64,000 bases of DNA from Catellatospora sichuanensis (GCF_007483665.1 NZ_VIQO01000030.1:1-64000); one strand, 5' to 3'. Counted from the stretch's first letter, positions 32,659 to 41,258 are shown. Notes: generated from the letters alone by a model not told the origin. Made by a program: numbers and translations.

Positions 32659-33510
32659 TCACAGAGGTGGCGGTGGGCCGCCGGCCGCCGCGGCGGTCAC
32701 GATCGGCACGGCGAACCCGACGCCGATGAACGTGCCCGCGTCCGTCGGGTTGGCCAGCGCCACCACGATGCCGACCGTCTCGCCGCGCATGTTCACCAGC
32801 GGGCCGCCCGAGCTGCCGGGGTTGACCGCGGCGTCGAACTGGATGAGCCCGCCGAGCTTGCCGACGTCGGCCACGGTGACCGAACGTTCCAGACCGGACA
32901 CCACGCCGGTGGTGGCCGAGCCGGTCAGGCCGAGCTGGTCGCCGATCGCGACGACCTGCTCGCCGATGCCCGGCGCGCCGCCGAGCACAGCCGGGACCAG
33001 CACTTCAGGCAGTTTCTCCGGGGTCAGCGCGGCGATGTCGGTCGCCGGGTCGGCGGCCGCGATCTTCGCCGGGGTGCTGCTGCCGTCGGCGTAGGTGACC
33101 TCGATCCTGGCCGCGCCCTGGACCACGTGCAGCGCGGTCAGGATGGTGCCGTCGGCGTTGGCCAGCACACCGGTGCCCGACGCCGTCGACGGCTCGCGGC
33201 CCGCGCCGGTCGTCCGGATGGACACCACCGAGGGCAGCAGAACCTGGTAGACCTCGGCGACGGTGAGCGTGCCGTCGTCCGACGGCGACGGCGAGGGCGC
33301 CACGACGGCGGGTGCGCCGGATTCGGCCGCGCCCCACCGGAACGCGACCACCGCGGTGACCGCCAGCGCCACCGCGACACCCGCCGCGACCAGCGCACGG
33401 CTGCCCACCCACCATCGCCGGCGGGGCGCCGGGACGGGCTCGACGTCGTCCGTCCCGGCCGCGGGCGGCGGGTCCGGGAGGCGGTCGAGTTTTCCGGCGC
33501 GACTCAGCAT
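32659..33510 (-). CDS. Membrane-anchored HtrA-like trypsin-fold serine protease
   Basis: 283 residues: cytoplasmic Pro-rich tail, one transmembrane helix (about 38-58), Ser/Pro linker, then a trypsin-like domain with His128 (ALHVVQ), Asp158 (ATDIA) and Ser234 (NPGSSGGP). No PDZ domain follows, unlike full HtrA/DegP. The active site faces outside. It is first in the leftward series and only 52 bases from MoxR, so it is probably part of the operon and may process or control the MoxR/VWA complex. Confidence 0.9.
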   Translation of the reverse strand: MLSRAGKLDRLPDPPPAAGTDDVEPVPAPRRRWWVGSRALVAAGVAVALAVTAVVAFRWGAAESGAPAVVAPSPSPSDDGTLTVAEVYQVLLPSVVSIRTTGAGREPSTASGTGVLANADGTILTALHVVQGAARIEVTYADGSSTPAKIAAADPATDIAALTPEKLPEVLVPAVLGGAPGIGEQVVAIGDQLGLTGSATTGVVSGLERSVTVADVGKLGGLIQFDAAVNPGSSGGPLVNMRGETVGIVVALANPTDAGTFIGVGFAVPIVTAAAAGGPPPPL

Positions 33511-33822
33511 CCTTTGAGACTAGAGCTGAAAGCTGAATGTTCAATCAGAGCTTGGTGGTAGATCCGGCAGTGCGCTCGGGTCGCCTTCCCGATGGACCTC
33601 GATCGGTTGCGTCAGCGCCCGCGCTGACGGTCGCCTTCTTCGCCGGCTCCCTCGACGGGCTGGACAACTTTGGCACCGCCCACCCGGCCCCGAGGCGCAC
33701 CCGGTGCTGGACCGACAGCTGTTCGACTCGATCCCGGCCCCGGTGGCGCAGGCGGCCGCCCGCACGACCCGGCCGACCGTCGACCTCACCCCGTTCCGCC
33801 AGGTCGACGGCGGCTGACCGTC
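33511..33822. other. Gap with a possible gene remnant
   Basis: 312 bases between divergent/convergent ends. A plus-strand frame ending TGA at 33815-33817 reads WHRPPGPEAHPVLDRQLFDS in its middle and DLTPFRQVDGG at the end, which looks like a genuine C-terminus without a start. It may be a truncated gene. Nothing else is evident. Confidence 0.25.
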
Positions 33823-34233
33823 CTACTTGTCCGTCAGATCCAGCACGCCGCCACCGGGCAGGTGGCGGCGTGCTTCGGCGCCGTCGTAGGTCGCCAGGTA
33901 GGCCCCGCTTCGGCGGGCCAGTATCACCGCGTGACCCATGACGTGACCCATCTGCGCGGCCTCGATCGCTTCGGCCCCGAGCAGCGGCAGCAGCACCACC
34001 ACCGAATCGGCGCGGGTGAGCAGGTCGATCAGACGCTCGCGCTCGTCCTCGTCGAGCTGCTGGTGCGTGGTCATGAAGTGCGCCGCCGGCACCCCGACCA
34101 TGCTGGTGGCGGACTCCTCCTCGACCATGGCCAGCAGCTCGGGCACGGCCATGCCGGTCAGCCGCGCGTACGCGGTCAGCGCGGTGACATCGAGAACCAC
34201 GCGGACCTGCGGCTCCGCCAGGGGCTCGGTCAC
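33823..34233 (-). CDS. PIN-domain toxin (VapC-like)
   Basis: 136 residues. The N-terminal strand VVLDVTALTAYARL carries the first acidic residue (Asp15), with Glu in the middle and LATYDGAEARR near the end, a typical PIN nuclease layout. VapC toxins cut RNA. It starts inside the stop of the upstream antitoxin gene (four-base overlap), the standard VapBC arrangement. Its 3' end contains a perfect hairpin. Confidence 0.8.
   Translation of the reverse strand: MTEPLAEPQVRVVLDVTALTAYARLTGMAVPELLAMVEEESATSMVGVPAAHFMTTHQQLDEDERERLIDLLTRADSVVVLLPLLGAEAIEAAQMGHVMGHAVILARRSGAYLATYDGAEARRHLPGGGVLDLTDK
33842..33874. repeat. 14-bp hairpin within the vapC-like 3' end
   Basis: AGCACGCCGCCACC (33842-33855) pairs with GGTGGCGGCGTGCT (33861-33874) over GGGCA, inside codons for the last residues of the toxin, 17 bases before its stop codon. 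It may act as a terminator or protect the mRNA end. Confidence 0.6.
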
Positions 34234-34469
34234 TGCTCGGCTGCCCGCTGGGCGTCCAGCGCGGCGACGCGCTCACTCATACGCTTCACGCCTTCCGGCG
34301 TCACCAGGTAGCCGGCTCGGCGGATCGTCTCATGCAGCTGCTTGCGGCGTTTGGCCATCCGCAGGGCCTCGGCGACCATGGCGGAGGCGTTGTCGGCGGC
34401 CTCGACGTCGGCCAGGACGTCGGCGGGGAAGTAGATGCTGATCTTTCGCCCAGGCGCGGTCATGCCCAT
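34230..34469 (-). CDS. Antitoxin of the VapBC-like pair (ribbon-helix-helix type)
   Basis: 79 residues. KISIYFPADVLADVEAADN resembles a ribbon-helix-helix DNA-binding strand and helix, followed by a charged helical toxin-binding tail. It precedes the PIN toxin and overlaps it by four bases. The upstream region is AT-rich (CTAAATTTG) and probably holds an autoregulated promoter. ATG at 34463 is an alternative start. Confidence 0.78.
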   Translation of the reverse strand: MGMTAPGRKISIYFPADVLADVEAADNASAMVAEALRMAKRRKQLHETIRRAGYLVTPEGVKRMSERVAALDAQRAAEQ

Positions 34470-34539
34470 ATGCTACATCGCCGCTAAATTTGTCGCCTAA
34501 GATCAACATGTTCGGGTCGCCCAGTCGGACGATGTGGCG

Positions 34540-34965
34540 TCAGGCTGCCTCGGTGGCGGAGGAGAGGTCGATGCGTACGGTCAGCGGCCGGGTCGCCATC
34601 AGCCGACCGATGGCGGCGTCCCACTGGTGAGGCAGCGACCGCGAGCGGGCCGTGACATCGTCGCCGGGCAGCACCACGGCCCGGCCCTCGCGCCAGCGCC
34701 CGCCGACCTTCACCCGCACCACCGGGTCGGCCAGCAGGTTGCGCACATAGTCGGCCTGCCGCCCGTGCGCGGCGACCAGCCAGAAGACATCACCGGCCAG
34801 CCCGTTGCCGACCGGGGTGTGCCGGGGCAGCCCGGACCGCCGGCCGGTCGTCTCCAGCAGCGCGAACGCGTTCGGCGCCAGCCCTCGGCGCAAAGCCCAC
34901 CGCGTGATCCGGTTGTTGACCCGTTCCAGCCCGGTGATCACCCGGTACTTGCGCGAGCGTGGCAT
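34540..34965 (-). CDS. Deazaflavin (F420)-dependent nitroreductase family protein
   Basis: 141 residues of the DDN/nitroreductase split-barrel family found in F420-using actinomycetes. Landmarks: LLETTGRRSGLPRHTPVGNG, DVFWLVAAHGRQADYVRNLLADP and VRVKVGGRWREGRA. These enzymes use reduced F420 to reduce quinones or other substrates. ATG at 34965 is chosen; the preceding open frame is Ala/Cys-rich and not coding. Confidence 0.88.
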   Translation of the reverse strand: MPRSRKYRVITGLERVNNRITRWALRRGLAPNAFALLETTGRRSGLPRHTPVGNGLAGDVFWLVAAHGRQADYVRNLLADPVVRVKVGGRWREGRAVVLPGDDVTARSRSLPHQWDAAIGRLMATRPLTVRIDLSSATEAA

Positions 34966-35014
34966 GTGCACAGTGTGGCTGTCCCGACCGCCCGTGCCAA
35001 CCGCCGCGGCCCGT

Positions 35015-35923
35015 CTACTCCGCCCGCAGCCGACGACCGGACACCAGGTGGCGGCGGCGGCGCTCGCTGAGAGCGCCGTCGATGCAGGCCCAGTCGGGCT
35101 GGGACACGTGCAGCACCTGCTGCTCGCCGCCGGTGCAGACACCCGTGTGGTAGACGTCGCCCGTCTCGTCGTTCTGGAAGACGGCGAGGTCGCCCGGGAC
35201 CAGGTCGGGCACGTCCACGTGCTCGCCGATCAGGGCCAGGTCGCTGGCATCGCGCGGGACGGTGTGCCCGTACCGGCGGTAGATGAGATGGGGCAGTCCG
35301 GAGCAGTCGAGCATCAGCCCGTGGGTGCCGCCGGCCAGGTACATCAGCCCGAGGAACTGCCGTCCCGCGGCGACCAGCTGCGCGGCGGTCGGCAGCGGGC
35401 CGCGGACGCGGTGGACGTCCAGGTGCTTGTCCGCCAGCCAGCCGGTGCGCCCACCGGGCAGCGTGACCTCGGTGAACGCGTCCTGCCGCCGGCGCGCGGG
35501 CAGCACCGTGCCGTAGCTGACGTCGTCGGCGAGGACCCGGCCGTCGGGGCCGTCCCTGAGCTCGGTGACCTGCTCGGTGACCACCACCTGCTCGCCGGTG
35601 GGCTCGGCGGGCGCGGCGAGCTGGGCCAGCGGCAGCCAACCCGGGTAGCCACGGGGATCCTTGCGCGAGGGCTGCGCCGGGGCGTTGACGCGGGCCCAGC
35701 CGTCTCTGACTTCCCGGACCAGCACGGTCTCGCCCAGCAGCAGCTGGCTGTCGACCCGGCCCCACAGGTCGCGGCGCTCGTCGGGACCCTGCGCGGCGGC
35801 CCAGGCGCGCAGCTGCGCGGGAGTGGTCAGGGCCGGTGCGTCCAGCGGCCGCACGGCGTCGGGGGAGGTCCACAGTCCGGCGGCGGAGACCGCCACGGCC
35901 ATGGTCTGCGACGGCTCGTTCAT
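35015..35923 (-). CDS. NlpC/P60 peptidase with SH3-like domains (YkfC type)
   Basis: 302 residues without signal peptide. Two SH3-like segments (about 50-105 and 115-170) precede an NlpC/P60 domain with catalytic Cys207 (MLDCSGLPHLIYRRYG) and His259 (DVYHTGV). YkfC-type enzymes cut gamma-D-Glu-L-Lys/DAP peptides recycled from peptidoglycan in the cytoplasm, which fits the lack of an export signal. It is divergent from a TetR gene. Confidence 0.88.
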   Translation of the reverse strand: MNEPSQTMAVAVSAAGLWTSPDAVRPLDAPALTTPAQLRAWAAAQGPDERRDLWGRVDSQLLLGETVLVREVRDGWARVNAPAQPSRKDPRGYPGWLPLAQLAAPAEPTGEQVVVTEQVTELRDGPDGRVLADDVSYGTVLPARRRQDAFTEVTLPGGRTGWLADKHLDVHRVRGPLPTAAQLVAAGRQFLGLMYLAGGTHGLMLDCSGLPHLIYRRYGHTVPRDASDLALIGEHVDVPDLVPGDLAVFQNDETGDVYHTGVCTGGEQQVLHVSQPDWACIDGALSERRRRHLVSGRRLRAE

Positions 35924-36038
35924 ACGCTCCCCAATGTAGGAAATGCATCGTCCACCGGGCAGCGTACAAAAGTTTCCTTCATCGGGTCACGGCTGCCCAT
36001 GCCGTGGGAGACGGCCGACCGGCCACCGGCCACAATAT

Positions 36039-36054
36039 TGGACCGGTCGGTCCA
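36039..36054. promoter_or_regulatory. TetR-type operator TGGACCG-n2-CGGTCCA
   Basis: A 7-bp inverted repeat with a two-base centre, 20 bases before the GTG start of the TetR gene and in the divergent region shared with the NlpC/P60 gene. The ACCG...CGGT form is typical for TetR regulators. ATATTG overlaps its left side and could be a -10 box. Confidence 0.7.
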
Positions 36055-36073
36055 GGCGCTCTAGGATGGGCAG

Positions 36074-36724
36074 GTGACCGCCACCGCAGGACTCACCGCG
36101 AAGGGCGCCGCCACCCGGGCCCGGATCGTCGCCACCGCGGCGGACCTGGTGCTGGCCCGCGGGGTCGGCGGCACCAGCCTGGACGACGTCCGCGCCGGCA
36201 CGCTGACCAGCAAGAGCCAGCTGTTCCACTACTTTCCCGGTGGCAAGAGCGAACTGGTGCTGGCGATCGCGGAACTGCAGATGCAGCGGGTGCTGCAGGC
36301 GCAGCAGCCGTATCTGGAGACCCTCGACACCTGGGCGGCGTGGGACGGCTGGCGCGACGCGCTGGTCGCGTACTACGGCTCGCAGGCGCATTGGGGCTGC
36401 CCGATCGGCACCCTGGTCAGCGAGCTCGTCGGCACCGACCCGGCCGCCGCCGCCGAGGTGGTCGGGCACCTGAACCGGTGGCGCGGGCACCTGCGTGACG
36501 GGCTGTCGCGCATGCGCGATGGCGGCCTGCTGCGCCCGGATGCCGACCCCGAGCGGCTGGCCCTGGCCGCCTTCGCCTCGGTGCAGGGGGGCCTGCTGCT
36601 GGCTCAGGCACTGCAGTCGATCGAGCCCCTGTCGGCCGCGTTGGACGCGGCGCTGGCGGCACTGCACGCCGCCGCGCCGGTCGGCCACCCGGGCGTCGCG
36701 CCCCACCGGACCATCTCCGGCTGA
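36074..36724 (+). CDS. TetR-family transcriptional regulator
   Basis: 216 residues. HTH region ARIVATAADLVLARGVGGTS, then TSKSQLFHYFPGGKSELVLA. The C-terminal ligand domain has HWGCPIGTLVSELVGTDP, as in TetR_C_16/YxaF-like repressors. GTG start at 36074. The operator just upstream indicates autoregulation. Candidate targets are the divergent NlpC/P60 gene or the OYE gene that converges on it. Confidence 0.9.
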   Translation: MTATAGLTAKGAATRARIVATAADLVLARGVGGTSLDDVRAGTLTSKSQLFHYFPGGKSELVLAIAELQMQRVLQAQQPYLETLDTWAAWDGWRDALVAYYGSQAHWGCPIGTLVSELVGTDPAAAAEVVGHLNRWRGHLRDGLSRMRDGGLLRPDADPERLALAAFASVQGGLLLAQALQSIEPLSAALDAALAALHAAAPVGHPGVAPHRTISG

Positions 36725-36795
36725 TGCCCGCGCGGCCGTCCGCCGTGACGGAGGATTCCCGCAGGCAGCCCGTGGGAACCATCTCCGAAGGTTCG

Positions 36796-37902
36796 TCAGG
36801 CGAACGTCCGCTCGTGTTCCTTGCGGAAGTCCTGGATGCGGTCGATGCGGCCCTCGGCGGCCAGCGTGACCCAGTCCGGATTGCCGAGCAGGACGCGGCC
36901 GAGCGCGACCAGGTCGAACTCACCGGCGGTGACGCGCTCCACCAGGCCGGTGACGGAGTCCGGCCGGCCGGGTTCGAGGAAGTCGCGGGTCAGGCCCACC
37001 CCACCCACCGTGATGGCAGGCAGCCCGGTGATGTGTTTGGCCCAGCCTGCGACGTTGAGCGGCGAGCCGGCGAAGAGCGGCTGCCAGAACCTGCGCTGGG
37101 AGGCGTGCAGGACGGTGGCGCCCGCCGCCGCGAACGCTTCGAGGATCACCGCCAGCTCGGCTGGGGAGTCGGCGATGCGGGCGTCGAAGTCGCGCTCCTT
37201 GAACTGCGAGAACCGCACGATCACGGGCAGGTCCGCGGGCACGGCCGAGCGCACGGCACGGATGACCTCGGCCGGGAACCGGGCCCGGCCGGCCGCCGAC
37301 CCGCCGTAGCGGTCGGTGCGGCGGTTCGTCCGCGGCCACAGGAACTCGTCGAGCAGGTAACCGTGCGCGGCGTGGATCTCGATCGCGTCGAATCCGGCGC
37401 GCACCGCGACTCGGGCCGCCTCGGCGTACGCCGCAAGTGTCGTGTCGACGTCGGCCGCCGTCATCGCGTGGCTGAGCGGCCGCCCCGGCTCCGGCACCGC
37501 CGACGGCGACCAGGCCGCCAGGCCGTCCACCGGCTCGCGCAGGCTCCCGAGATGCCACAGCTGGGCCGCGATCCGGCCACCGGCGGCGTGGACCTCGTCC
37601 ACGACGTGCCGCCAGCCGACCTCGGCCGGACCCGCCGTCATCCGGGGCACGGCGTCCTCGTGCCCGGCGCTGGGGTGCCCGACCAGCACTCCCTCCGTGA
37701 TGATCAAGCCGACGCCGTGCTCGGCGCGACGGCGGTAGTACGCCGCGACCGCGGGCGTCGGGACCCCGCCGGGTGACTTGGCGCGGGTCATCGGGGCCAT
37801 GACGAAGCGCGTGGCCAGCGGCAGACCGGCCATGGTCACGGGTTCGAGCAGCGGGGTGAGCAGTGTCGTGGAGGTGGCGGCGGGTGCAATGAGGTCGGTC
37901 AT
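36796..37902 (-). CDS. Old yellow enzyme family NADH:flavin oxidoreductase
   Basis: 368 residues of the FMN-binding TIM-barrel OYE family, which reduce activated alkenes, nitro-compounds or quinones with NAD(P)H. Landmarks: FVMAPMTRAKSPGGVPTPAV at the N-terminus, EIHAAHGYLLDEFLWPRTN, YGGSAAGRARF and GGVGLTRDFLE. It is divergent from a MerR regulator, and a 26-bp symmetric region separates them, a known arrangement for redox-responsive detoxification. Confidence 0.94.
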   Translation of the reverse strand: MTDLIAPAATSTTLLTPLLEPVTMAGLPLATRFVMAPMTRAKSPGGVPTPAVAAYYRRRAEHGVGLIITEGVLVGHPSAGHEDAVPRMTAGPAEVGWRHVVDEVHAAGGRIAAQLWHLGSLREPVDGLAAWSPSAVPEPGRPLSHAMTAADVDTTLAAYAEAARVAVRAGFDAIEIHAAHGYLLDEFLWPRTNRRTDRYGGSAAGRARFPAEVIRAVRSAVPADLPVIVRFSQFKERDFDARIADSPAELAVILEAFAAAGATVLHASQRRFWQPLFAGSPLNVAGWAKHITGLPAITVGGVGLTRDFLEPGRPDSVTGLVERVTAGEFDLVALGRVLLGNPDWVTLAAEGRIDRIQDFRKEHERTFA

Positions 37903-37916
37903 GCGGCTAAGGTAGA

Positions 37917-37942
37917 ACTTGACACTGACGTCAGGGTCAAGT
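37917..37942. promoter_or_regulatory. 26-bp near-perfect palindrome between OYE and MerR genes
   Basis: ACTTGAC (37917-37923) and GTCAAGT (37936-37942) flank an inner palindrome CTGACGTCAG. Only one base pair of thirteen is mismatched. TTGACA at 37919-37924 can serve as a -35 box, so the symmetric element lies in the promoter spacer as MerR activators require. Confidence 0.75.
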
Positions 37943-37960
37943 CTTGTGAGGCAGGTCTCG

Positions 37961-38317
37961 ATGCGTATCGGCGAACTGGCGCAGGCGACCGGGAGGAGCC
38001 CGCGATCGCTGCGCTACTACGAGGAACAGGGACTGCTCGGCAGCGGCCGCAGCACCGGCGGTCAGCGGCACTACCCGCCCACGGCCGTCGAACGGGTCGC
38101 GCTGATCCGCTCACTGCTGGCCGCCGGACTGTCCAGCAGCACCATCTACGACGTGCTGCCCTGCATCACCGAGCAGGCGATCCGCACGCCCGCGCTGGCC
38201 GCCCGGCTGCGCGACGAGCTGACCCGGGTGGACGAGCAGATCCGCGGCATGCAGCAGACCCGCGAGGTCCTCGCTGACCTGGTGGACCACTACTCCGCCA
38301 CCGAACAGGTTTCCTGA
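37961..38317 (+). CDS. MerR-family transcriptional regulator
   Basis: 118 residues starting MRIGELAQATGRSPRSLRYY, the MerR winged-helix signature, followed by a coiled coil (about 75-110). No Cys cluster for metal is present, so a redox or organic ligand sensor is likely. AGG lies five bases before ATG 37961. Divergent from the OYE gene, its probable target. Confidence 0.92.
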   Translation: MRIGELAQATGRSPRSLRYYEEQGLLGSGRSTGGQRHYPPTAVERVALIRSLLAAGLSSSTIYDVLPCITEQAIRTPALAARLRDELTRVDEQIRGMQQTREVLADLVDHYSATEQVS

Positions 38318-38326
38318 CACGTGGCC

Positions 38327-38854
38327 TCAGGCCCCGGTGGAGCCGTCGATCCGCTCGCGGATGAGGTCGGCGTGGCCGGTGTGCTGGGCGTACTCCTCCA
38401 GGAGGTGGATGTAGACCCACCGGAGATTGACCTCGGCGGTCGTGGCCTCGGGATCGTCGACGGGCTCGTCCAGGTCGCGCCCTGCCACGGCGGCGTCGCA
38501 CGCGGCGGTCTCGGCGAGGAAGCGGGCGTGGTCGGCCGCGGCGTCGGCGTCGGCCACCAGGTCGAAGTCACCGTCGGGGTGCTCGTCGGTGCTGTACAGG
38601 CCGGGCACGATCTCGTGCAGGTACATGGTCCGGAACCAGAACCGCTCGACCTCGGTCATGTGCCGCAGCAGGCCCAACAACGTCAGGTTCGACGGTTCGA
38701 CGGACGCCGTCTTGAGCTGCTCCGCGGTGAGCCCGGAGCACTTGCGCAGCAGGAAGACCCGGCGCTGTCGCAGACACTTCTCCAGCATCTCGCGCTCGCC
38801 GCAGGCCATGTCGATCCGTGGTCCCCGCGCGACGTCGGGTGCGATCCATGCCAT
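38327..38854 (-). CDS. DinB/DUF664-family protein
   Basis: 175 residues forming a four-helix DinB bundle. LLGLLRHMTEVERFWFRTMY and EEYAQHTGHADLIRERIDG provide the His residues that usually bind a metal. The family includes thiol-dependent S-transferases (mycothiol-type) in actinomycetes; activity here is not known. ATG at 38854 fits the domain start. Ends convergent to the MerR gene with only nine bases between. Confidence 0.87.
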   Translation of the reverse strand: MAWIAPDVARGPRIDMACGEREMLEKCLRQRRVFLLRKCSGLTAEQLKTASVEPSNLTLLGLLRHMTEVERFWFRTMYLHEIVPGLYSTDEHPDGDFDLVADADAAADHARFLAETAACDAAVAGRDLDEPVDDPEATTAEVNLRWVYIHLLEEYAQHTGHADLIRERIDGSTGA

Positions 38855-38955
38855 GGCGACATCATCGCGAGCGAGGCAAACGATTTCCGGCCACGCAGCG
38901 CGGCCCCACGCGACGGGCAAGCCGTGTGCAAGCGACGCCGACGCGGCGACACCGG

Positions 38956-39855
38956 TCAGGCCGACGCGGCGGCCAGCGGCTTGCGGTAGCGGGGCATCCG
39001 GCGCACGATCCGGTAGCCGGACCGTTCGTAGAGGTCCACGGTCCGGTGCGGGTTTTCGGCGACGGTGCGGATGGTCGCGACGGCGACGCCGTGCTTGCGC
39101 ATGGCCGCCAGGCTGTGGGTGAGCAGCGCCGAGGCGAGACCCTTGCGCCGGTATGCGGGCCGCACCGCGACCCAGGGCGAGTCCGCGACGCCGTCGCCCT
39201 CCCGTTCGCTGGTCACCAGCCCGGCGATCTCGTCGCCGTCCCAGGCCACTGCCCAGAGTTCGGTGTCGCGCACCGCCGCGAGGTGGGTGTCGTAGTCCAC
39301 CGGGACGAATCCGTGCCTGCTGTCGGTGAAGCACTCCGTGATCGCGGCGTGGATCTGCGGCTGGTGCTCGGCGAGCACGGGCCGGGTCCGCAGGCCGGGT
39401 GGCAGCGCGGAGGGCGCGGCGGCATCGGCGACGGGGCGGCTCAGGTCGACGAGGGTGAACGCGACCCGGTAGCCGTGGTCCAGCAGCAGCTGCCGCGCTC
39501 CTGGCTGGCTGTCGTCGGCGTTGCCGCCGAGCACCTGATGCGGCGCGCCCGAGCCGATTGAGGCGGCGTACGCCTCCTGGCGGCGCAGCATCGCCGTGCC
39601 GTGCCCGCGGCCGCGGTGTGCGGGGTGGACACAGCCCGTGACCAGGAACATCTCCGTGCCGTCGTCCTCGGTCCAGCGGTCGAGGCGGCCGAACCCGACG
39701 ACCTCGCCGGCGTCCTCCGCGACCACGCAGGCGTCGTCGGGCACGTCGTCGCCGGGGCCAGGCAGCCAGACGTCACCATCGACCGCTTGCGCGGCCTGCC
39801 GTACGCGCGTGATCTGCTCGTCGTCGTCCGGTCCGGTGTACGCCCGCAGTCCCAT
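38956..39855 (-). CDS. Double-GNAT acetyltransferase
   Basis: 299 residues with two GNAT folds. The first has VTGCVHPAHRGRGHGTAMLR and the second WVAVRPAYRRKGLASALLTH, both the acetyl-CoA pyrophosphate-binding motif. The last segment VDLYERSGYRIVRRMPRYRK is typical. Tandem GNATs of this type (mycothiol synthase-like or Eis-like layouts) acetylate small molecules; substrate unknown. Confidence 0.9.
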   Translation of the reverse strand: MGLRAYTGPDDDEQITRVRQAAQAVDGDVWLPGPGDDVPDDACVVAEDAGEVVGFGRLDRWTEDDGTEMFLVTGCVHPAHRGRGHGTAMLRRQEAYAASIGSGAPHQVLGGNADDSQPGARQLLLDHGYRVAFTLVDLSRPVADAAAPSALPPGLRTRPVLAEHQPQIHAAITECFTDSRHGFVPVDYDTHLAAVRDTELWAVAWDGDEIAGLVTSEREGDGVADSPWVAVRPAYRRKGLASALLTHSLAAMRKHGVAVATIRTVAENPHRTVDLYERSGYRIVRRMPRYRKPLAAASA

Positions 39856-40052
39856 GCCCGACGACGCTACCGGCGGCCCTGCGGACCGTCACGCGAGTTT
39901 GCGCGGCACGCCGCCACGACCGGCGTCGCGGCGCAGGTCCGTAGCGGACGGGCGGCTAAGGGATCACCCGCACCGCGCGGCCGGACACGTCGGGGTCCGA
40001 GGCAGGGTGATCACCGGAGGCCTGGCAGCTCTGTCCGGCATAGCGTCGCTGC

Positions 40053-40640
40053 ATGATCGACAGAAGGATGCTCGCGGGGACGGGCCTCGCCGGCAGCGTA
40101 CTGACTGCGCTGCTCGCCGCGATCGGCCAGGTGGACCCGGACCCGCAGCTCAGCCATGTCTCGCTGACCGTCAGCGACTTCGCCGTGCACGACCGCGGCG
40201 GGGCCACCGACGCCGCGATGGTCGTCTTCGGACTGTCGGCCTGGTGCCTGCTGCCCGCAGTACGCGCGACCGCACCCCGGATCCTGCTGGCCCTGTTCGG
40301 GGCGGCCATGACGGTGGCGGCGCTGGCACCCACCGACCTCGGCCCGCTGACCACGACCGGCTACCTGCACCGGTACGCCTCGATGCTGGCGTTCGCCGCG
40401 TTGCCGCTGGCCGCGGTGACGCTGCGGCCGGTGAGCCGCGCGGTGCGCTGGACCGCCGCCGCCGCGGCCGGATCCGCGGTCCTGATGCTCGCCAGCGCCA
40501 CGCTCGCGGACCGTTTCCTGATCGGGGCCGCCGAGCGGTATCTGCTGCTCGCCGAGGTGCTGCTGCTGGGCCTGCTCGCCGTGCGCGTGCGGCGCGATTG
40601 CCCGGCACGGCCCGCTCGGTCTACGGTGAGTCACGCCTGA
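40053..40640 (+). CDS. DUF998-family membrane protein
   Basis: 195 residues with about six transmembrane helices. The pattern of an initial helix, an exported loop with SHVSLTVSDFAVHDRGGATD, and TTTGYLHRYASMLAF matches DUF998 proteins of actinomycetes. Function unknown. ATG at 40053. Confidence 0.75.
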   Translation: MIDRRMLAGTGLAGSVLTALLAAIGQVDPDPQLSHVSLTVSDFAVHDRGGATDAAMVVFGLSAWCLLPAVRATAPRILLALFGAAMTVAALAPTDLGPLTTTGYLHRYASMLAFAALPLAAVTLRPVSRAVRWTAAAAAGSAVLMLASATLADRFLIGAAERYLLLAEVLLLGLLAVRVRRDCPARPARSTVSHA

Positions 40641-40659
40641 CCACGGGGAAGGAAGTGGC

Positions 40660-41184
40660 GTGACCGTCCACATCGCAGGGCACGATCCGGATGCACCGCC
40701 GGTCTACTGCAGACGGTGGAACTTCCGCCACCACGAGCCGGTCGAGCCGCTGTCCGCGGACGAGGCCCAGGCCCGGGACCTGGCCGGCGAGCCGTACGCC
40801 GTGATCCCGGCGGCCCCGCCGAGCGGCGTGCCGGACGTGGTCATCGAGATCGCCTGGGACAACGGCCACGCGGGTGTCTGGTTCTTCGACGCCTACGGCC
40901 GCCAGTGCCTGCACTACTCCTTCCGGCGCAGCGGCGAGCAGCTCTTCCTCGGCGGCATGACGCAGTGGGACTACCCGGACGCCGGGGCTGCGACCCTGTC
41001 CGGGGCGACGTGCGTCACCTGGTTCGAGTTCCGCGAGGACGGCGGCGCCCGCCGTGTGATCAGCGACGACACCTCCCAGCAGCGCACCGTCGAGGACCGT
41101 ACGGGCGTGGACGTCAGCACGCAGTGGGAGCCGGTGCCGGATTTCGGCAAGTGGGACTCGCTGGCCCGGTGGAGCCGCAGCTAA
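40660..41184 (+). CDS. Hypothetical protein
   Basis: 174 residues, no recognised family. Rich in Trp, Tyr and acidic residues (VVIEIAWDNGHAGVWFFDAY, then YSFRRSGEQLF), cytoplasmic by composition. GTG at 40660 has GGGGAAGGAAG upstream. It follows the DUF998 gene by 19 bases, so the two are likely co-transcribed. Confidence 0.7.
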   Translation: MTVHIAGHDPDAPPVYCRRWNFRHHEPVEPLSADEAQARDLAGEPYAVIPAAPPSGVPDVVIEIAWDNGHAGVWFFDAYGRQCLHYSFRRSGEQLFLGGMTQWDYPDAGAATLSGATCVTWFEFREDGGARRVISDDTSQQRTVEDRTGVDVSTQWEPVPDFGKWDSLARWSRS

Positions 41185-41258
41185 GGCACAGGCCCGGTCA
41201 CCTAGAGTTGGGAGAGCGCGATCCCGGCTGGTGAGGCATTGTCATACCGGGTTCCGCT

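Noticed and set aside
41213..41224. GAGAGCGCGATC as an additional LacI operator
   Set aside because: It matches only the left half of GAGAGCGCTCTC and lacks symmetry.
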